From assembly GCA_001897835.1 (NCBI GenBank), contig MKUN01000002.1:1-64000 (forward strand): 64,000 nucleotides of DNA. Reading direction: 5' to 3'. The stretch comes from Bacteroidetes bacterium 46-16 (GTDB lineage Bacteria; Bacteroidota; Bacteroidia; Chitinophagales; Chitinophagaceae). Position 1 is the stretch's first letter. Each line of letters opens with the position of its first letter. Below the pieces are notes generated by a model. That model saw only the letters and a list, made by a program, of their open reading frames with translations. It searched no databases and had not been told where the DNA came from. Made by a program: the position numbers and the translations under genes. Shown here one piece after another: positions 28,196 through 37,902 of this stretch.

Positions 28196-29197
28196 TTATG
28201 GCATGATCAAACGGAAGTAATCCTTCCATTCGCGTGTGGTCAATAAATTTTCAAGCGAAGCAAAATTACCCTGGTCTGTAACACGCGGGTAAGCCTGCTT
28301 TAGAAATGCATAGCGTTCCGGGTCATTGCTAAGGCCCTTGGTAAGCATACGCAGTTGTGCGGTGGTAAAGCAATTGTCCAGTTTATCCAGGAGATACTTG
28401 AGCCTGTTCTTATCGCTTCTGCCGGTCATTTTGCCATAGATATTCTCGAAATCATCATCAGGTATTGGCTGGGGGCAGCGGCGGTTTATGGCAAGATTCC
28501 CTTTTACCGGGGTATTACGTACCGGTACTGGTTCCGGCCCTGGCTGGACTTTGGGTTCAGGCACTGTTTCAGTTTCCGGTTCAGTATAATTATTGTTCGT
28601 TTCTAATGGTTCTGTATTGGGTTGTATGGTCCGCTCATTGTTCAGTTCTACATTGTCAATGAATTGCGGCTGGGTGGCAGCGTCCGTATTCTGCTGGCGG
28701 TTACTGGCCTGCGTATTGTAGGTATTGTTGTACGTTTTGTTACTTACGGTACTTTGTTGCTGGTAAGTATAGGGGTTGCTGTTCGTAGAGACATAGTTGG
28801 CTCCGGGATTATAAGTGGGTACATGGTCTTCTTCAGGCGCATTGCCGGCCGGTATATAAAATTGCTGCTGCAGGTCGTAAAGCGCAAAACTGCTGCCTTT
28901 TTTATTGAGCAGGAAAGCGCGCGATCCGTTTTCGGACACTTTTATAGCAAAGCGTTGTGGCGGGTATATGTTCTGCTGAAAGAGTATCTCGATATTTATC
29001 ACTCCCGGGGCAAGCTGCGGTATGATGCTGTAATTTTTGCCATAGCGGGGTTGCATTGCACCTTCCAGTTTCACATAAAAGGGTGTTTGCTTATCACCCT
29101 GTATATATACATATGAAAATTGCTGTGACCATCCTGTATGGGACAACAGGCCACAAAAAAGAATAATAATAAGTGTGACGATATTTCTCAGGCGCAT
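28196..29197 (-). CDS. Exported DUF4476-domain protein
   Basis: 333 residues. A signal peptide (about 1-24) precedes a beta-rich N-terminal part (25-125: YVYIQGDKQTPFYVKLEGAM) that resembles the small beta domain often found with DUF4476. A low-complexity linker rich in Asn, Gln, Thr, Pro and Glu (about 130-235) leads to a C-terminal helical DUF4476 domain (about 243-333) with CPQPIPDDDFENIYGKM. Role unknown; the family is largely confined to Bacteroidota. It starts one base after the stop of the biotinyl-domain gene. Confidence 0.8.
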   Translation of the reverse strand: MRLRNIVTLIIILFCGLLSHTGWSQQFSYVYIQGDKQTPFYVKLEGAMQPRYGKNYSIIPQLAPGVINIEILFQQNIYPPQRFAIKVSENGSRAFLLNKKGSSFALYDLQQQFYIPAGNAPEEDHVPTYNPGANYVSTNSNPYTYQQQSTVSNKTYNNTYNTQASNRQQNTDAATQPQFIDNVELNNERTIQPNTEPLETNNNYTEPETETVPEPKVQPGPEPVPVRNTPVKGNLAINRRCPQPIPDDDFENIYGKMTGRSDKNRLKYLLDKLDNCFTTAQLRMLTKGLSNDPERYAFLKQAYPRVTDQGNFASLENLLTTREWKDYFRLIMP

Positions 29198-29198
29198 A

Positions 29199-29699
29199 TT
29201 ATTCCAGTTCTATCAATATAGCTCCCTTTTCCACCGCTGTTCTTTCAGTCACCTTTATGGCTTTTACTGTAGCGCTGCCAGCAGCTTTTAATATGTTTTC
29301 CATTTTCATGGCCTCCAGTACCAGCAAGCCGTCTCCTTTGTTTATTTGTTGCCCGGGTGTTACAAGTACTTTAAGCACCATTCCCGGCATGGGAGCCTTC
29401 ACCGGCTCTGCTTTTTGCATGGCTTTCAGATCCATGCCCATACTGGTCAGTAGTTGGTCTATAGGTTCTTTTATGTTTGTTTTATAGACCCTGCCATTGA
29501 TCCGCAGTGATATTTCTTTGTTTTTTTTATCTATGCTTTCAACAAGCGCTGTATAGCTCTTATTGTTGTATAATATGCTAATGAGGCTGTTGGCTTGCCA
29601 TTCACTGTCCCAAATGGCAGGTACATCGTTTATATACAGGTTACCTTCTTCATTTACAACCGAAAATGTATTTTTTTCATTAACTGTTACCTGCAGCAT
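29199..29699 (-). CDS. Biotin carboxyl carrier protein (acyl-CoA carboxylase type)
   Basis: 166 residues. The C-terminal biotinyl domain is complete: KAPMPGMVLKVLVTPGQ, then LVLEAMKMEN with biotinylated Lys132 in the canonical EAMKM. The N-terminal half resembles carrier subunits of propionyl-CoA or methylcrotonyl-CoA carboxylases more than AccB. A separate accB is present at 57692, so this is a second carrier with probably a different carboxylase. No carboxylase or transferase gene is adjacent. It heads the series DUF4476-lipoprotein-pdhB and has its own -7 word. Confidence 0.85.
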   Translation of the reverse strand: MLQVTVNEKNTFSVVNEEGNLYINDVPAIWDSEWQANSLISILYNNKSYTALVESIDKKNKEISLRINGRVYKTNIKEPIDQLLTSMGMDLKAMQKAEPVKAPMPGMVLKVLVTPGQQINKGDGLLVLEAMKMENILKAAGSATVKAIKVTERTAVEKGAILIELE

Positions 29700-29725
29700 A
29701 TATGCTAATTATATTTTAATGGTAG

Positions 29726-29733
29726 CAAAAATA
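29726..29733 (-). promoter_or_regulatory. Promoter -7 element for the biotinyl carrier gene
   Basis: CAAAAATA on the plus strand, TAttTTTG on the minus strand, 26 bases before the start at 29699. Confidence 0.5.
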
Positions 29734-29849
29734 ATCAAATAACTATGCTTTAGCGCATTTTGCTCCAGCTTTTCTAAGTTCATTCACCCGCTTCAGGTGA
29801 TATTTTATGCCGGCTTAAGTCTTACTTTTAGGGCTTATAATCCAGGTTC

Positions 29850-32465
29850 ATGACCTTTAGTAAGAATATACTCACCGCGTTTACGTCTGCATGCTGCATT
29901 TTATCGCTTATAATGATAAGCTCATGCGGACCGGGTAAAAAAATTGCTGGAAAACACGTTGATCTGGATACGATACTGGTAACTGCATCGTCCAATCCTA
30001 TAGATATGTACCGCGCCAGTGCTACACGCGAATGGGACATTATACACACACGTGTGGCGCTATCATTCAACTGGAAGGAGAAGACGGCAAATGGCCGCGA
30101 ATGGCTTACACTGCATCCATATTTTTATAATGTTGATAGCCTGGTACTGGATGCAAAGAGTATGAATATAGATACTGTTTCATTTGCTGTTAATGTTCCC
30201 GGCACGCGCTTATCCTATAAATACAACGATGATAAATTAACGATCAGGTTCTCAAAACAGTTCATAGCCGCCGACACCATACAATTGTATATAGCTTATA
30301 AAGCCATGCCCTATGCCGAGCCCGTTGGTGGCAGCAGTGCTATTACTGAGGACAGGGGATTGTATTTTATCAATACTGACAAGGCCATACCCAATAAGCC
30401 GATTCAAATATGGACACAGGGTGAAACGGAATCCAATTCTCACTGGCTGCCAACGATCGATAAGCCCAACACACGTTTTACGGTGCAGGTGGAGCTTACC
30501 GTTCCTGATTCTATGCAAACACTCAGTAATGGTTTCCTGCAGATACAGCAGCGTATGGCTGGTAATATGCGTACAGACATATGGTTTATGGACCAACCCA
30601 TACAGGCCTATGCGGTCATGTTCGCTATCGGCAGGTTTTCTATAGTTAAAGATAGCTGGCAGGGCAGGGATGTGAATTATTATGTAGAGCGGGAGTATGA
30701 ACCATACGCAAGGCTCATGTTTAAAAACACCCCCGCAATGATGGACTTTTTCTCCAATGTTACGGGAGTATCATATCCCTGGAATAAGTATGACCAGGTA
30801 GTGGTGCGCGACTATGTGTCAGGCGCTATGGAAAACACTTCAGCATCGCTTTTCGGTGAATTTATGAACCAAAATGCCCGGCAAAATGCCGACCATGATT
30901 ATGAGGATATTGTATCGCACGAGCTGTTCCATATGTGGTTTGGCGATTATGTTACCTGCGAATCATGGTCTAACCTTACACTTAATGAGTCTTTTGCCAA
31001 TTATGGGGAATACCTATGGCGAAACTTTAAGTATGGTAAGAACTCTGCTGACCGGCTGGGCTATACCGACCTCTTAAAGTACCTGGCCCAGGCGAGACAA
31101 AAAGATCCCCCACTGGTACGCTTTCATTATGCCGACCGGGAAGATATGTTTGACAGGATATCTTACGAAAAGGGTGGAGCAGTATTGCATTACCTGCATG
31201 GACTTATGGGTGATGATGCCTTTTTTAAAGCTATGAAGCTATACCTTACCAAAAATGCACTGCACTCAGCTGAAGCTACTCAATGGCGCCTGGCAGTGGA
31301 AGAAGCTACCGGTAAAGACTGGAATTGGTTCTTTAACGAATGGTATTACAGGGGCGGGCACCCTGTACTCGACATACGCTATACCTACAATGATGATGCT
31401 AAAAAACTGGTGGTAACCGTAGAACAAAAACAAGACAGTGCAATTTATGTACTGCCGCTGAAAACGGTGGTAATAAGCGGAGCAGAAAGGAAACTGGAAG
31501 ATTGGGATATTACCCAAAAGAAACAGGTATTCACCTATGATTATAAAAACAATATCCGGCCCACTATAGTACCCGACGCAATGCATTGGCTTCCCGGTAA
31601 AATACTTGAAGACAAACCTGCGCAACAGTGGCTTACTCAATATATTATAGGGAGCGATTACATTACACGCCGCATAGCACTTGATGCTGCATACCGCGAT
31701 ATCAGCGATAGTGCTGCACAGGTCGTTTTCGACAGGGCTCTCGCTGAGGAATACATGCCTGCCATACGTACACATGCCCTGGCGCTGTTAATGAATGTGA
31801 CCGACGACCAGCTACAACGCCGCTGGCATGCACAGATAGAGTTCATTGCCGACAAAGACCCCGATCATGAAGCCAGGGCCACTGCCCTTATATTGCTTGG
31901 GCATTGGAAGTATGCGTCTGCAAAAAACAGCATGCTGAGCGCGGTATGGGATAGTTCATATAAAGTGGCCGGTGCTGCATTGGATGCCCTTTATAAGGTT
32001 GCTGAGGATACGGCTTATCATTTAGCCAAAACTATGCTGGACACGGACCCCAAATCCGAACTGGAATCAGCTATCTGGAACATTATAAGTCAGAGGGCCG
32101 ATTCCGCCGATTTTGACATATACAAAGCTAAGGTGGCTTATGTATATGGCGGGCAAAAAATAAGCCTTGCATCGAGCTTATCATCTTATCTGGAAAATGT
32201 GAAAAGCGATGCCGTATTCGAAAACGGTTTAAAGACCATGACCGGCATGGTGAAGACCGAAAACATAAAAAACTACCGGTATTATCTTGGCTATTACATG
32301 TTCGAACTGGCTAAAAGCTATAAAGAAAAGAAAGAGACGCCACTTACCAGGCAGCGCCTGGCCATTGTAAAACAATACATAGAACAGGTAATAAATGCAG
32401 AATCAGACCCCGATAACAAGAAAAAATATGATGACCTTATGAAAGAGGTGTTTAGCGATAAATAA
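29850..32465 (+). CDS. M1-family aminopeptidase, predicted lipoprotein (long form)
   Basis: 871 residues with a lipoprotein signal (lipid Cys26 in ISSCGPGK). GAMEN (325-329), HELFH (357-361) and Glu380 form the full M1 exopeptidase/zinc site. The C-terminal 350 residues are helical and HEAT-like (repeated LGHWKYASAKNSMLSA / ALDALYKVAED patterns), as in larger M1 aminopeptidases. It likely acts at the periplasm or outer membrane on peptides. TActTTTA at 29823-29830 is a near-match -7 word. It is distinct from the shorter M1 enzyme at 19818. Confidence 0.93.
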   Translation: MTFSKNILTAFTSACCILSLIMISSCGPGKKIAGKHVDLDTILVTASSNPIDMYRASATREWDIIHTRVALSFNWKEKTANGREWLTLHPYFYNVDSLVLDAKSMNIDTVSFAVNVPGTRLSYKYNDDKLTIRFSKQFIAADTIQLYIAYKAMPYAEPVGGSSAITEDRGLYFINTDKAIPNKPIQIWTQGETESNSHWLPTIDKPNTRFTVQVELTVPDSMQTLSNGFLQIQQRMAGNMRTDIWFMDQPIQAYAVMFAIGRFSIVKDSWQGRDVNYYVEREYEPYARLMFKNTPAMMDFFSNVTGVSYPWNKYDQVVVRDYVSGAMENTSASLFGEFMNQNARQNADHDYEDIVSHELFHMWFGDYVTCESWSNLTLNESFANYGEYLWRNFKYGKNSADRLGYTDLLKYLAQARQKDPPLVRFHYADREDMFDRISYEKGGAVLHYLHGLMGDDAFFKAMKLYLTKNALHSAEATQWRLAVEEATGKDWNWFFNEWYYRGGHPVLDIRYTYNDDAKKLVVTVEQKQDSAIYVLPLKTVVISGAERKLEDWDITQKKQVFTYDYKNNIRPTIVPDAMHWLPGKILEDKPAQQWLTQYIIGSDYITRRIALDAAYRDISDSAAQVVFDRALAEEYMPAIRTHALALLMNVTDDQLQRRWHAQIEFIADKDPDHEARATALILLGHWKYASAKNSMLSAVWDSSYKVAGAALDALYKVAEDTAYHLAKTMLDTDPKSELESAIWNIISQRADSADFDIYKAKVAYVYGGQKISLASSLSSYLENVKSDAVFENGLKTMTGMVKTENIKNYRYYLGYYMFELAKSYKEKKETPLTRQRLAIVKQYIEQVINAESDPDNKKKYDDLMKEVFSDK

Positions 32466-32717
32466 AACACTCTTTTCACCATTTTGCTGGACATTTAATA
32501 TTCCCATTTGTCCATCAAATTGCAATAGGCTTGCCTTCGCGAGATATGACAATTTAATGAAAGTGACTTTCATTTCTTAAGGGTATTTTTAGTACATCTT
32601 TCAAAACAAAGGATGTATTAATGTAATAAAGCATAAGAGCCTGTATAACTTGTTAAAAACTGTGGATAATGCAGTATTTCAATCCTAAATTTATAGGGAA
32701 AGGCGGGCAATTTTAGC

Positions 32718-32725
32718 TATATTTG
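32718..32725 (+). promoter_or_regulatory. Promoter -7 element (TAtaTTTG) for gyrA
   Basis: Exact TAnnTTTG match 24 bases before the gyrA start. The rest of the 284-base gap upstream holds no other feature I can name. Confidence 0.55.
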
Positions 32726-32749
32726 CAATCTGTTTTTTAACACCCGTTT

Positions 32750-35341
32750 ATGGATCAAAACAACCAGGATTTAACCCCTCAGGAAGAGAGTAATAAGATA
32801 GTTCAGGTTAATATTGAGGAGCAAATGAAAACGGCTTACATCGACTATTCTATGTCGGTGATCGTAGGCCGTGCCTTACCTGATGTACGCGATGGGCTTA
32901 AACCCGTACACCGCCGCGTTTTATTTGCCATGCATGAGTTGGGGAATACGTTTAACAAACCGTATAAGAAATGTGCCCGTATCGTGGGTGAGGTATTGGG
33001 TAAATACCACCCCCATGGCGATACGGCCGTATACGATGCTATGGTGCGTATGGCCCAGCCATGGAGCATGCGCTATATGATGGTAGATGGACAAGGTAAC
33101 TACGGATCGCAGGATGGCGACGGCCCTGCCGCGATGCGTTATACCGAAGCCCGTATGCAGCGCCTTGGTGAGGCCATGCTTGAAGATATAGAAAAAGAAA
33201 CAGTAGATTTTTCACTCAACTTCGATGATTCCCTGCAGGAGCCAACCGTACTGCCTACGCGTATACCACAATTACTGGTGAATGGTTCTTCAGGTATCGC
33301 TGTGGGTATGGCTACCAATATGATGCCTCACAACCTTACTGAGGTTGTGAACGGCTGTATCGCATACATAGACGACAGGGAGATAACGATAGATGACCTG
33401 ATGAAGCATGTTAAGGCCCCGGATTTTCCTACAGGCGGCATTATCTATGGTATCGATGGCATTAAGCAGGGTATGCATACCGGCAGGGGCAGGGTGGTGC
33501 TGCGTGGTAAAGTAACGATAGAGACTACGAAGAACGGCAAAGAACAGATCATCATAACAGAAGTGCCCTACCAGGTAAGCCGCGATGCCCTGGCCGAAAA
33601 AATAGGAGCGTTGGTCAATAACAAGGTTATAGAAGGTATAACCCACGTTGCCAACGAATCGAACAAAGAAGGTACCCGTATAGTGATAGAACTGCGCCGC
33701 GATGTTGTGGCCCAGGTAATCATTAACCAGTTGTACAAATACAGCGAACTGCAAACCTCTTATGGTATCAATAACGTGGCCCTGGTAAATGGCCGCCCAC
33801 GTACATTGAACCTGAAGGATCTTATCTCCGAGTTTGTTAGCTTCCGTCACGAGGTAGTGGTACGCCGTACCGAGTATGAACTGCGTGAAGCTAAAAAACG
33901 TGCCCATATATTAGAGGGTTACCTCATTGCGCTCGACCATCTTGATGAAGTGATCGCATTGATACGCAATTCCGTTAACCCGGAAGAAGCAAAGAATGGC
34001 CTGGTAGAGAAATTCGGCATGTCCGAGATACAGGCCAAAGCCGTGTTGGAGCTTCGTCTGCAAAGGCTCACAGGTATGGAGCGCGATAAGATACGCGAGG
34101 AGCATGCTGAACTGATGAAACAGATCGCTTATCTCGAGTCAATACTTGCCGATGAGGGTCTGCGTTACCAGATCATAAAAGATGAATTGCTCGAAGTGCA
34201 AAAGAAATTTGGTGATGAGCGCAGGAGTGAGATCCATTACATGGCCAATGAAATGCGCATTGAAGACCTTATTGAGGAAGAAGATGTGGTGATCACTGTT
34301 TCTCATTTGGGTTATATAAAACGTACTTCTGCTGCCGAATTCCGCTCGCAACGCAGGGGAGGCCGTGGCGCAATGGGTGGCCGTACCCGGCAGGAAGATT
34401 ATATAGAGCACCTCTTCATTGCCTCTACGCACCATACGCTCATGTTCTTTACCGAGAAGGGGCGTTGTTATTGGCTTAAGGTGTACGAGATACCCGAAGC
34501 GGATAAGAACGCGAAAGGGCGTGCTATACAGAACCTGGTACAAATACCGCCAGATGATAAGATCCGTACGATCATAGATGTACCACAACTGGAAGACGAG
34601 ACTTATCTCGCGGAACACTTTGTAGTGCTCTGTACCAAGAAGGGCATCATTAAGAAAACCAAACTTGAAGATTTCAGCAGGCCGCGCGCCAATGGTGTGA
34701 ACGCCATAACGATACAGGATGGTGACCAGTTGCTCGATGTATCGCTTACTGATGGTAACAGTTATATTATGATGGCGGTACGTTCCGGTCGCGCTATATG
34801 CTTCCCTGAAGACAAGGTAAGGACAACAGGTCGCGGTGCGATCGGCGTTTTTGGCATAGAGTTGGATGAACATAACGATGAGGTCATTGGTATGGTTTGT
34901 GTTAATAAGGATGATATGTCGAAGCAGATACTGGTCGTATCTGAAAAAGGCCTTGGAAAACGTACGCCATTCTTTGATAATAACGATGAGACAGGGGATA
35001 AGGAAACAGCATACCGTGTCACCAATCGTGGCGGCAAAGGGGTAAAAACCATCAACCTTACCGAAAAAACCGGGGGGCTGGTAGGTTTGCTCGCTGTAGA
35101 AGAGAAAGATGATTTGATGATAACCTGCAAATCGGGCATTACCATACGCATGAAGGTCGTTGATATAAGGGAAGCCGGCAGGGCCACGCAAGGCGTTAAG
35201 CTCATAAACCTGGATGATGGTGATGAGATAGCGGCTATTGCAAGGATACAGGAGCAGGACGAAGACGAAGAAGGCGAAGGAAACGAGGCCGGCGAACAGC
35301 AAGCCGGGGATGAGGCTGCAAATGAACCTGCCGCTGAATAG
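32750..35341 (+). CDS. gyrA: DNA gyrase subunit A
   Basis: 863 residues. The breakage-reunion domain includes the quinolone region HPHGDTAVYDAM and the catalytic Tyr131 in AMRYTEARM. The C-terminal beta-pinwheel carries the GyrA box QRRGGRG in SQRRGGRGAMGG, which separates gyrase from topoisomerase IV ParC. The tail is very acidic (EDEEGEGNEAGEQQ), a known regulatory feature of gyrase. With GyrB it introduces negative supercoils using ATP. Thr92 stands where E. coli has Ser83, and Asp96 matches Asp87. The TPR gene follows 40 bases downstream, perhaps cotranscribed. Confidence 0.97.
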   Translation: MDQNNQDLTPQEESNKIVQVNIEEQMKTAYIDYSMSVIVGRALPDVRDGLKPVHRRVLFAMHELGNTFNKPYKKCARIVGEVLGKYHPHGDTAVYDAMVRMAQPWSMRYMMVDGQGNYGSQDGDGPAAMRYTEARMQRLGEAMLEDIEKETVDFSLNFDDSLQEPTVLPTRIPQLLVNGSSGIAVGMATNMMPHNLTEVVNGCIAYIDDREITIDDLMKHVKAPDFPTGGIIYGIDGIKQGMHTGRGRVVLRGKVTIETTKNGKEQIIITEVPYQVSRDALAEKIGALVNNKVIEGITHVANESNKEGTRIVIELRRDVVAQVIINQLYKYSELQTSYGINNVALVNGRPRTLNLKDLISEFVSFRHEVVVRRTEYELREAKKRAHILEGYLIALDHLDEVIALIRNSVNPEEAKNGLVEKFGMSEIQAKAVLELRLQRLTGMERDKIREEHAELMKQIAYLESILADEGLRYQIIKDELLEVQKKFGDERRSEIHYMANEMRIEDLIEEEDVVITVSHLGYIKRTSAAEFRSQRRGGRGAMGGRTRQEDYIEHLFIASTHHTLMFFTEKGRCYWLKVYEIPEADKNAKGRAIQNLVQIPPDDKIRTIIDVPQLEDETYLAEHFVVLCTKKGIIKKTKLEDFSRPRANGVNAITIQDGDQLLDVSLTDGNSYIMMAVRSGRAICFPEDKVRTTGRGAIGVFGIELDEHNDEVIGMVCVNKDDMSKQILVVSEKGLGKRTPFFDNNDETGDKETAYRVTNRGGKGVKTINLTEKTGGLVGLLAVEEKDDLMITCKSGITIRMKVVDIREAGRATQGVKLINLDDGDEIAAIARIQEQDEDEEGEGNEAGEQQAGDEAANEPAAE

Positions 35342-35381
35342 AGATTTGTAAACAATTTGAAAGCTTTAATAAAAACAGTTC

Positions 35382-36674
35382 ATGAAAAAGATCATTCTTG
35401 TTGCAACATTTGTTTGCTTTTGCGTAGCCGGATGGGCGCAGAAGCAGAACATTGAATCTGCCAACAACTATCTTAGGGATGGTGATTACAGCCATGCCCT
35501 GGAATATATCCAGATGGCACTGAAAGACCCATCTACAAAAGATAAACCCAAAACATGGGAAATGCAGGGCGATATCTATATGCAAATGAACCAGGACACT
35601 GCCTATCTTTCCAAGAATATGCCCAGGTCCATTGGGGATATTCCTTACAGGAAGGCATTAAAGTCTTACATGAAAACTGTTGACCTTGACCCTTCTTACG
35701 AAAAAGAAACCATGAATACCAAGCTCATTGCATGTGCTTTCACCGGTTATATGATCGGGCAGGCAGCATACAGGATGAAAGGATATGATACAGCTTACGA
35801 TGTGCTCAAAGATGTTATTGATATCCATGAGATACAAGACGGTAAACGCTTTGCATCGAATAAAAAATTTGATACTGTAGCCACCGAAGCTCAGCGCTTA
35901 AGGGCCTTTGCAGCTTACAATGCTAATAATTATGATGATGCGGCAAAATTGTTCATGATACTGAAGGATAACCCTATAGCACGTGATCCTAACGTATACC
36001 TTGCCCTGATCGACATTTATGGTTTCCGTAAAAAGAATGAGACCGCTTTAAAAAGCATTCTTGATGAGGCCCAGCAATTGTATCCTAATGACAAGGACAT
36101 CAGGACACAAGTGCTTAACTCCTATATTACAAGTGGCGACCAGGACCAACTGATAAAGAAGCTGCAGGAAGCAGTAGATAAAGACCCCAATAATGCTGAT
36201 CTGCAAATAAACCTGGCTAAAGGTTACGCGGGAATGGCCTTTCCTAAAGATGACAAAGGGAAAGATCTTACAAAACCCGGTAATTACGACGAATTGGTAA
36301 AAAAATCTGAGAATGCATATCTCGCTGCATTGAAAGGCAAGCCCGATAATATCGAAAGCAACTTTGGCCTTGGAGTGCTGTATTATAATGAGGCAGTGTA
36401 CATCAATAAACAAATGAATGATATACCGGGTAATAACGCTTCGGAACAAAAGCAGATCGATGAGCTTAAAGCAAAGCGCGATGAAATGTTTGCCAAAGCC
36501 GTACCTTATTTTGAAAAGACATACAACACCCTGGAGCCTAAAGCCGCCAAGCTGAGCAATGAGGACCTCGATACTTACGCTTCTACGCTCAGGGTACTCA
36601 AAGAGATCTATTTCAGGCAAAATAAAGCCGATAAATCGGACGAGATGAAAAAGAAGCTGGAAGCACTTAAATGA
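35382..36674 (+). CDS. Exported tetratricopeptide-repeat protein
   Basis: 430 residues. Signal peptide MKKIILVATFVCFCVAGWA, then several TPR-type helical pairs, e.g. NNYLRDGDYSHALEYIQMAL (near residue 28), a second group around 165-185 and another in the C-terminal half (IESNFGLGVLYYNEAVYIN). It is likely a periplasmic scaffold for protein-protein contacts. Partner unknown. It follows gyrA closely and ends in a strong terminator. Confidence 0.85.
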   Translation: MKKIILVATFVCFCVAGWAQKQNIESANNYLRDGDYSHALEYIQMALKDPSTKDKPKTWEMQGDIYMQMNQDTAYLSKNMPRSIGDIPYRKALKSYMKTVDLDPSYEKETMNTKLIACAFTGYMIGQAAYRMKGYDTAYDVLKDVIDIHEIQDGKRFASNKKFDTVATEAQRLRAFAAYNANNYDDAAKLFMILKDNPIARDPNVYLALIDIYGFRKKNETALKSILDEAQQLYPNDKDIRTQVLNSYITSGDQDQLIKKLQEAVDKDPNNADLQINLAKGYAGMAFPKDDKGKDLTKPGNYDELVKKSENAYLAALKGKPDNIESNFGLGVLYYNEAVYINKQMNDIPGNNASEQKQIDELKAKRDEMFAKAVPYFEKTYNTLEPKAAKLSNEDLDTYASTLRVLKEIYFRQNKADKSDEMKKKLEALK

Positions 36675-36694
36675 TAGAAGCAACCTCTGTTACG

Positions 36695-36720
36695 AAAAGC
36701 CCCGGGAACGGGGCTTTTTA
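36695..36720 (+). terminator. Rho-independent terminator
   Basis: AAAAGCCCCG (36695-36704) pairs with CGGGGCTTTT (36709-36718) around GGAA, then T run. It lies 21 bases after the TPR gene stop. Confidence 0.9.
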
Positions 36721-36768
36721 TATTAGTTATAACTAAAACAATTATTTAAATAGTTGATCTTTTGAGAG

Positions 36769-36776
36769 TACCTTTG
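36769..36776 (+). promoter_or_regulatory. Promoter -7 element (TAccTTTG) for the desaturase gene
   Basis: Exact TAnnTTTG match. It lies downstream of the first possible TTG start (36762) and 15 bases before the TTG at 36792, so it argues for the later start. Confidence 0.5.
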
Positions 36777-36791
36777 CAAAAATTTTTAGAT

Positions 36792-37898
36792 TTGTCTACT
36801 CAAGCTAATAAATTAAATATCGTTCGTTTTGCCCCCCGGAACGGCGAAGGTTTTTACGATACCGTAAAAAAGAATATTGAAAAATATTTTGCAGAACATA
36901 ACATCAGTCCATACAGTAATACTAAAATGAAGCTTAAGACAGTAGCTATGATAGCCCTGTTCTTTGTGCCTTATATTTTTATCGTTTCCGGTCTTGCTTC
37001 CTTCAGTATGCTGTTTTTCTTTAGCCTTTGGTTTATGATGGGCTTAGGGATGACAGGCATTGGCTGTTCTGTAATGCATGACTCAAATCATGGTGCTTAT
37101 TCTACGAATAAACTTACCAATAAGCTATTGGGTGGTATCGTTAATATTGTAGGTGGCTACGACGTTACCTGGAGGATACAGCACAACATATTGCACCACA
37201 CCTATACCAATATCGATGGCCTTGATGAAGATATAGATGCAGGTTTCCTGCTTCGTTTTTCACCGCATAGCAAACGTTACAAACTCCACCGCTTCCAGCA
37301 TATATATGCATGGTTCCTGTATTGCCTGCTCACCGTGCAGTGGGTTACCTATAAAGATTACAGGCTCTTATTCCATTACGATAAACTGGGCTTGTTGCGT
37401 AAAGAGAAAACTACACTGGGCCGCGAGTTGGTTAAGCTTAGCCTCTATAAAGTTTTGTACTTCGGTTATATCCTTGTACTGCCCATCATGTATTCAGGTT
37501 TTGCGTGGGAAACCGTAGTCGCTGGTTTCTTCATCCTGCATGCAGTGGCAGGTTTTGCCTTGTCCACTATATTCCAGCTTGCACACGTAATGGAAGAGGC
37601 AGAATATCCCAGGCCTTCGGATGAGCGTAAAATGGAGAACAACTGGGCTGTGCACCAGGTGCTCAATACCGTTAATTTTGCTCCGAAGAGCCGTGTAATG
37701 TCTTGGTTCATTGGTGGCCTCAATCGCCAGATCGAGCACCATCTTTTCCCTCACATCTGTCATATACATTACAAGAAGATAGCACCGATAGTAAAGGCTG
37801 CTGCTGAATCACATGGCATACCTTACCAGGAGCAACGCACTTTTATTACTGCGCTTATATCGCATGGAAAGATGCTCCGCTCCCTGGGTGCTTCCTAA
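36792..37898 (+). CDS. Membrane fatty acyl desaturase (front-end-like)
   Basis: About 368 residues with four membrane segments and three intact histidine boxes: HDSNHG, HNILHH and QIEHH (about residues 96, 131 and 313 from this start). QIEHH is typical of front-end acyl desaturases, here without a cytochrome b5 domain. The di-iron centre inserts a double bond into membrane acyl chains with O2. There is no ATG near the N-terminus. TTG occurs at 36762 and 36792. The -7 promoter word overlaps the first, so 36792 is preferred, but the start is uncertain. Confidence 0.85.
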   Translation: MSTQANKLNIVRFAPRNGEGFYDTVKKNIEKYFAEHNISPYSNTKMKLKTVAMIALFFVPYIFIVSGLASFSMLFFFSLWFMMGLGMTGIGCSVMHDSNHGAYSTNKLTNKLLGGIVNIVGGYDVTWRIQHNILHHTYTNIDGLDEDIDAGFLLRFSPHSKRYKLHRFQHIYAWFLYCLLTVQWVTYKDYRLLFHYDKLGLLRKEKTTLGRELVKLSLYKVLYFGYILVLPIMYSGFAWETVVAGFFILHAVAGFALSTIFQLAHVMEEAEYPRPSDERKMENNWAVHQVLNTVNFAPKSRVMSWFIGGLNRQIEHHLFPHICHIHYKKIAPIVKAAAESHGIPYQEQRTFITALISHGKMLRSLGAS

Positions 37899-37902
37899 AG
37901 CA

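Noticed and set aside
34139-35302. A 387-codon open frame antisense to gyrA
   Set aside because: It mirrors the codon bias of gyrA and has no recognisable domain. Treated as a shadow frame.
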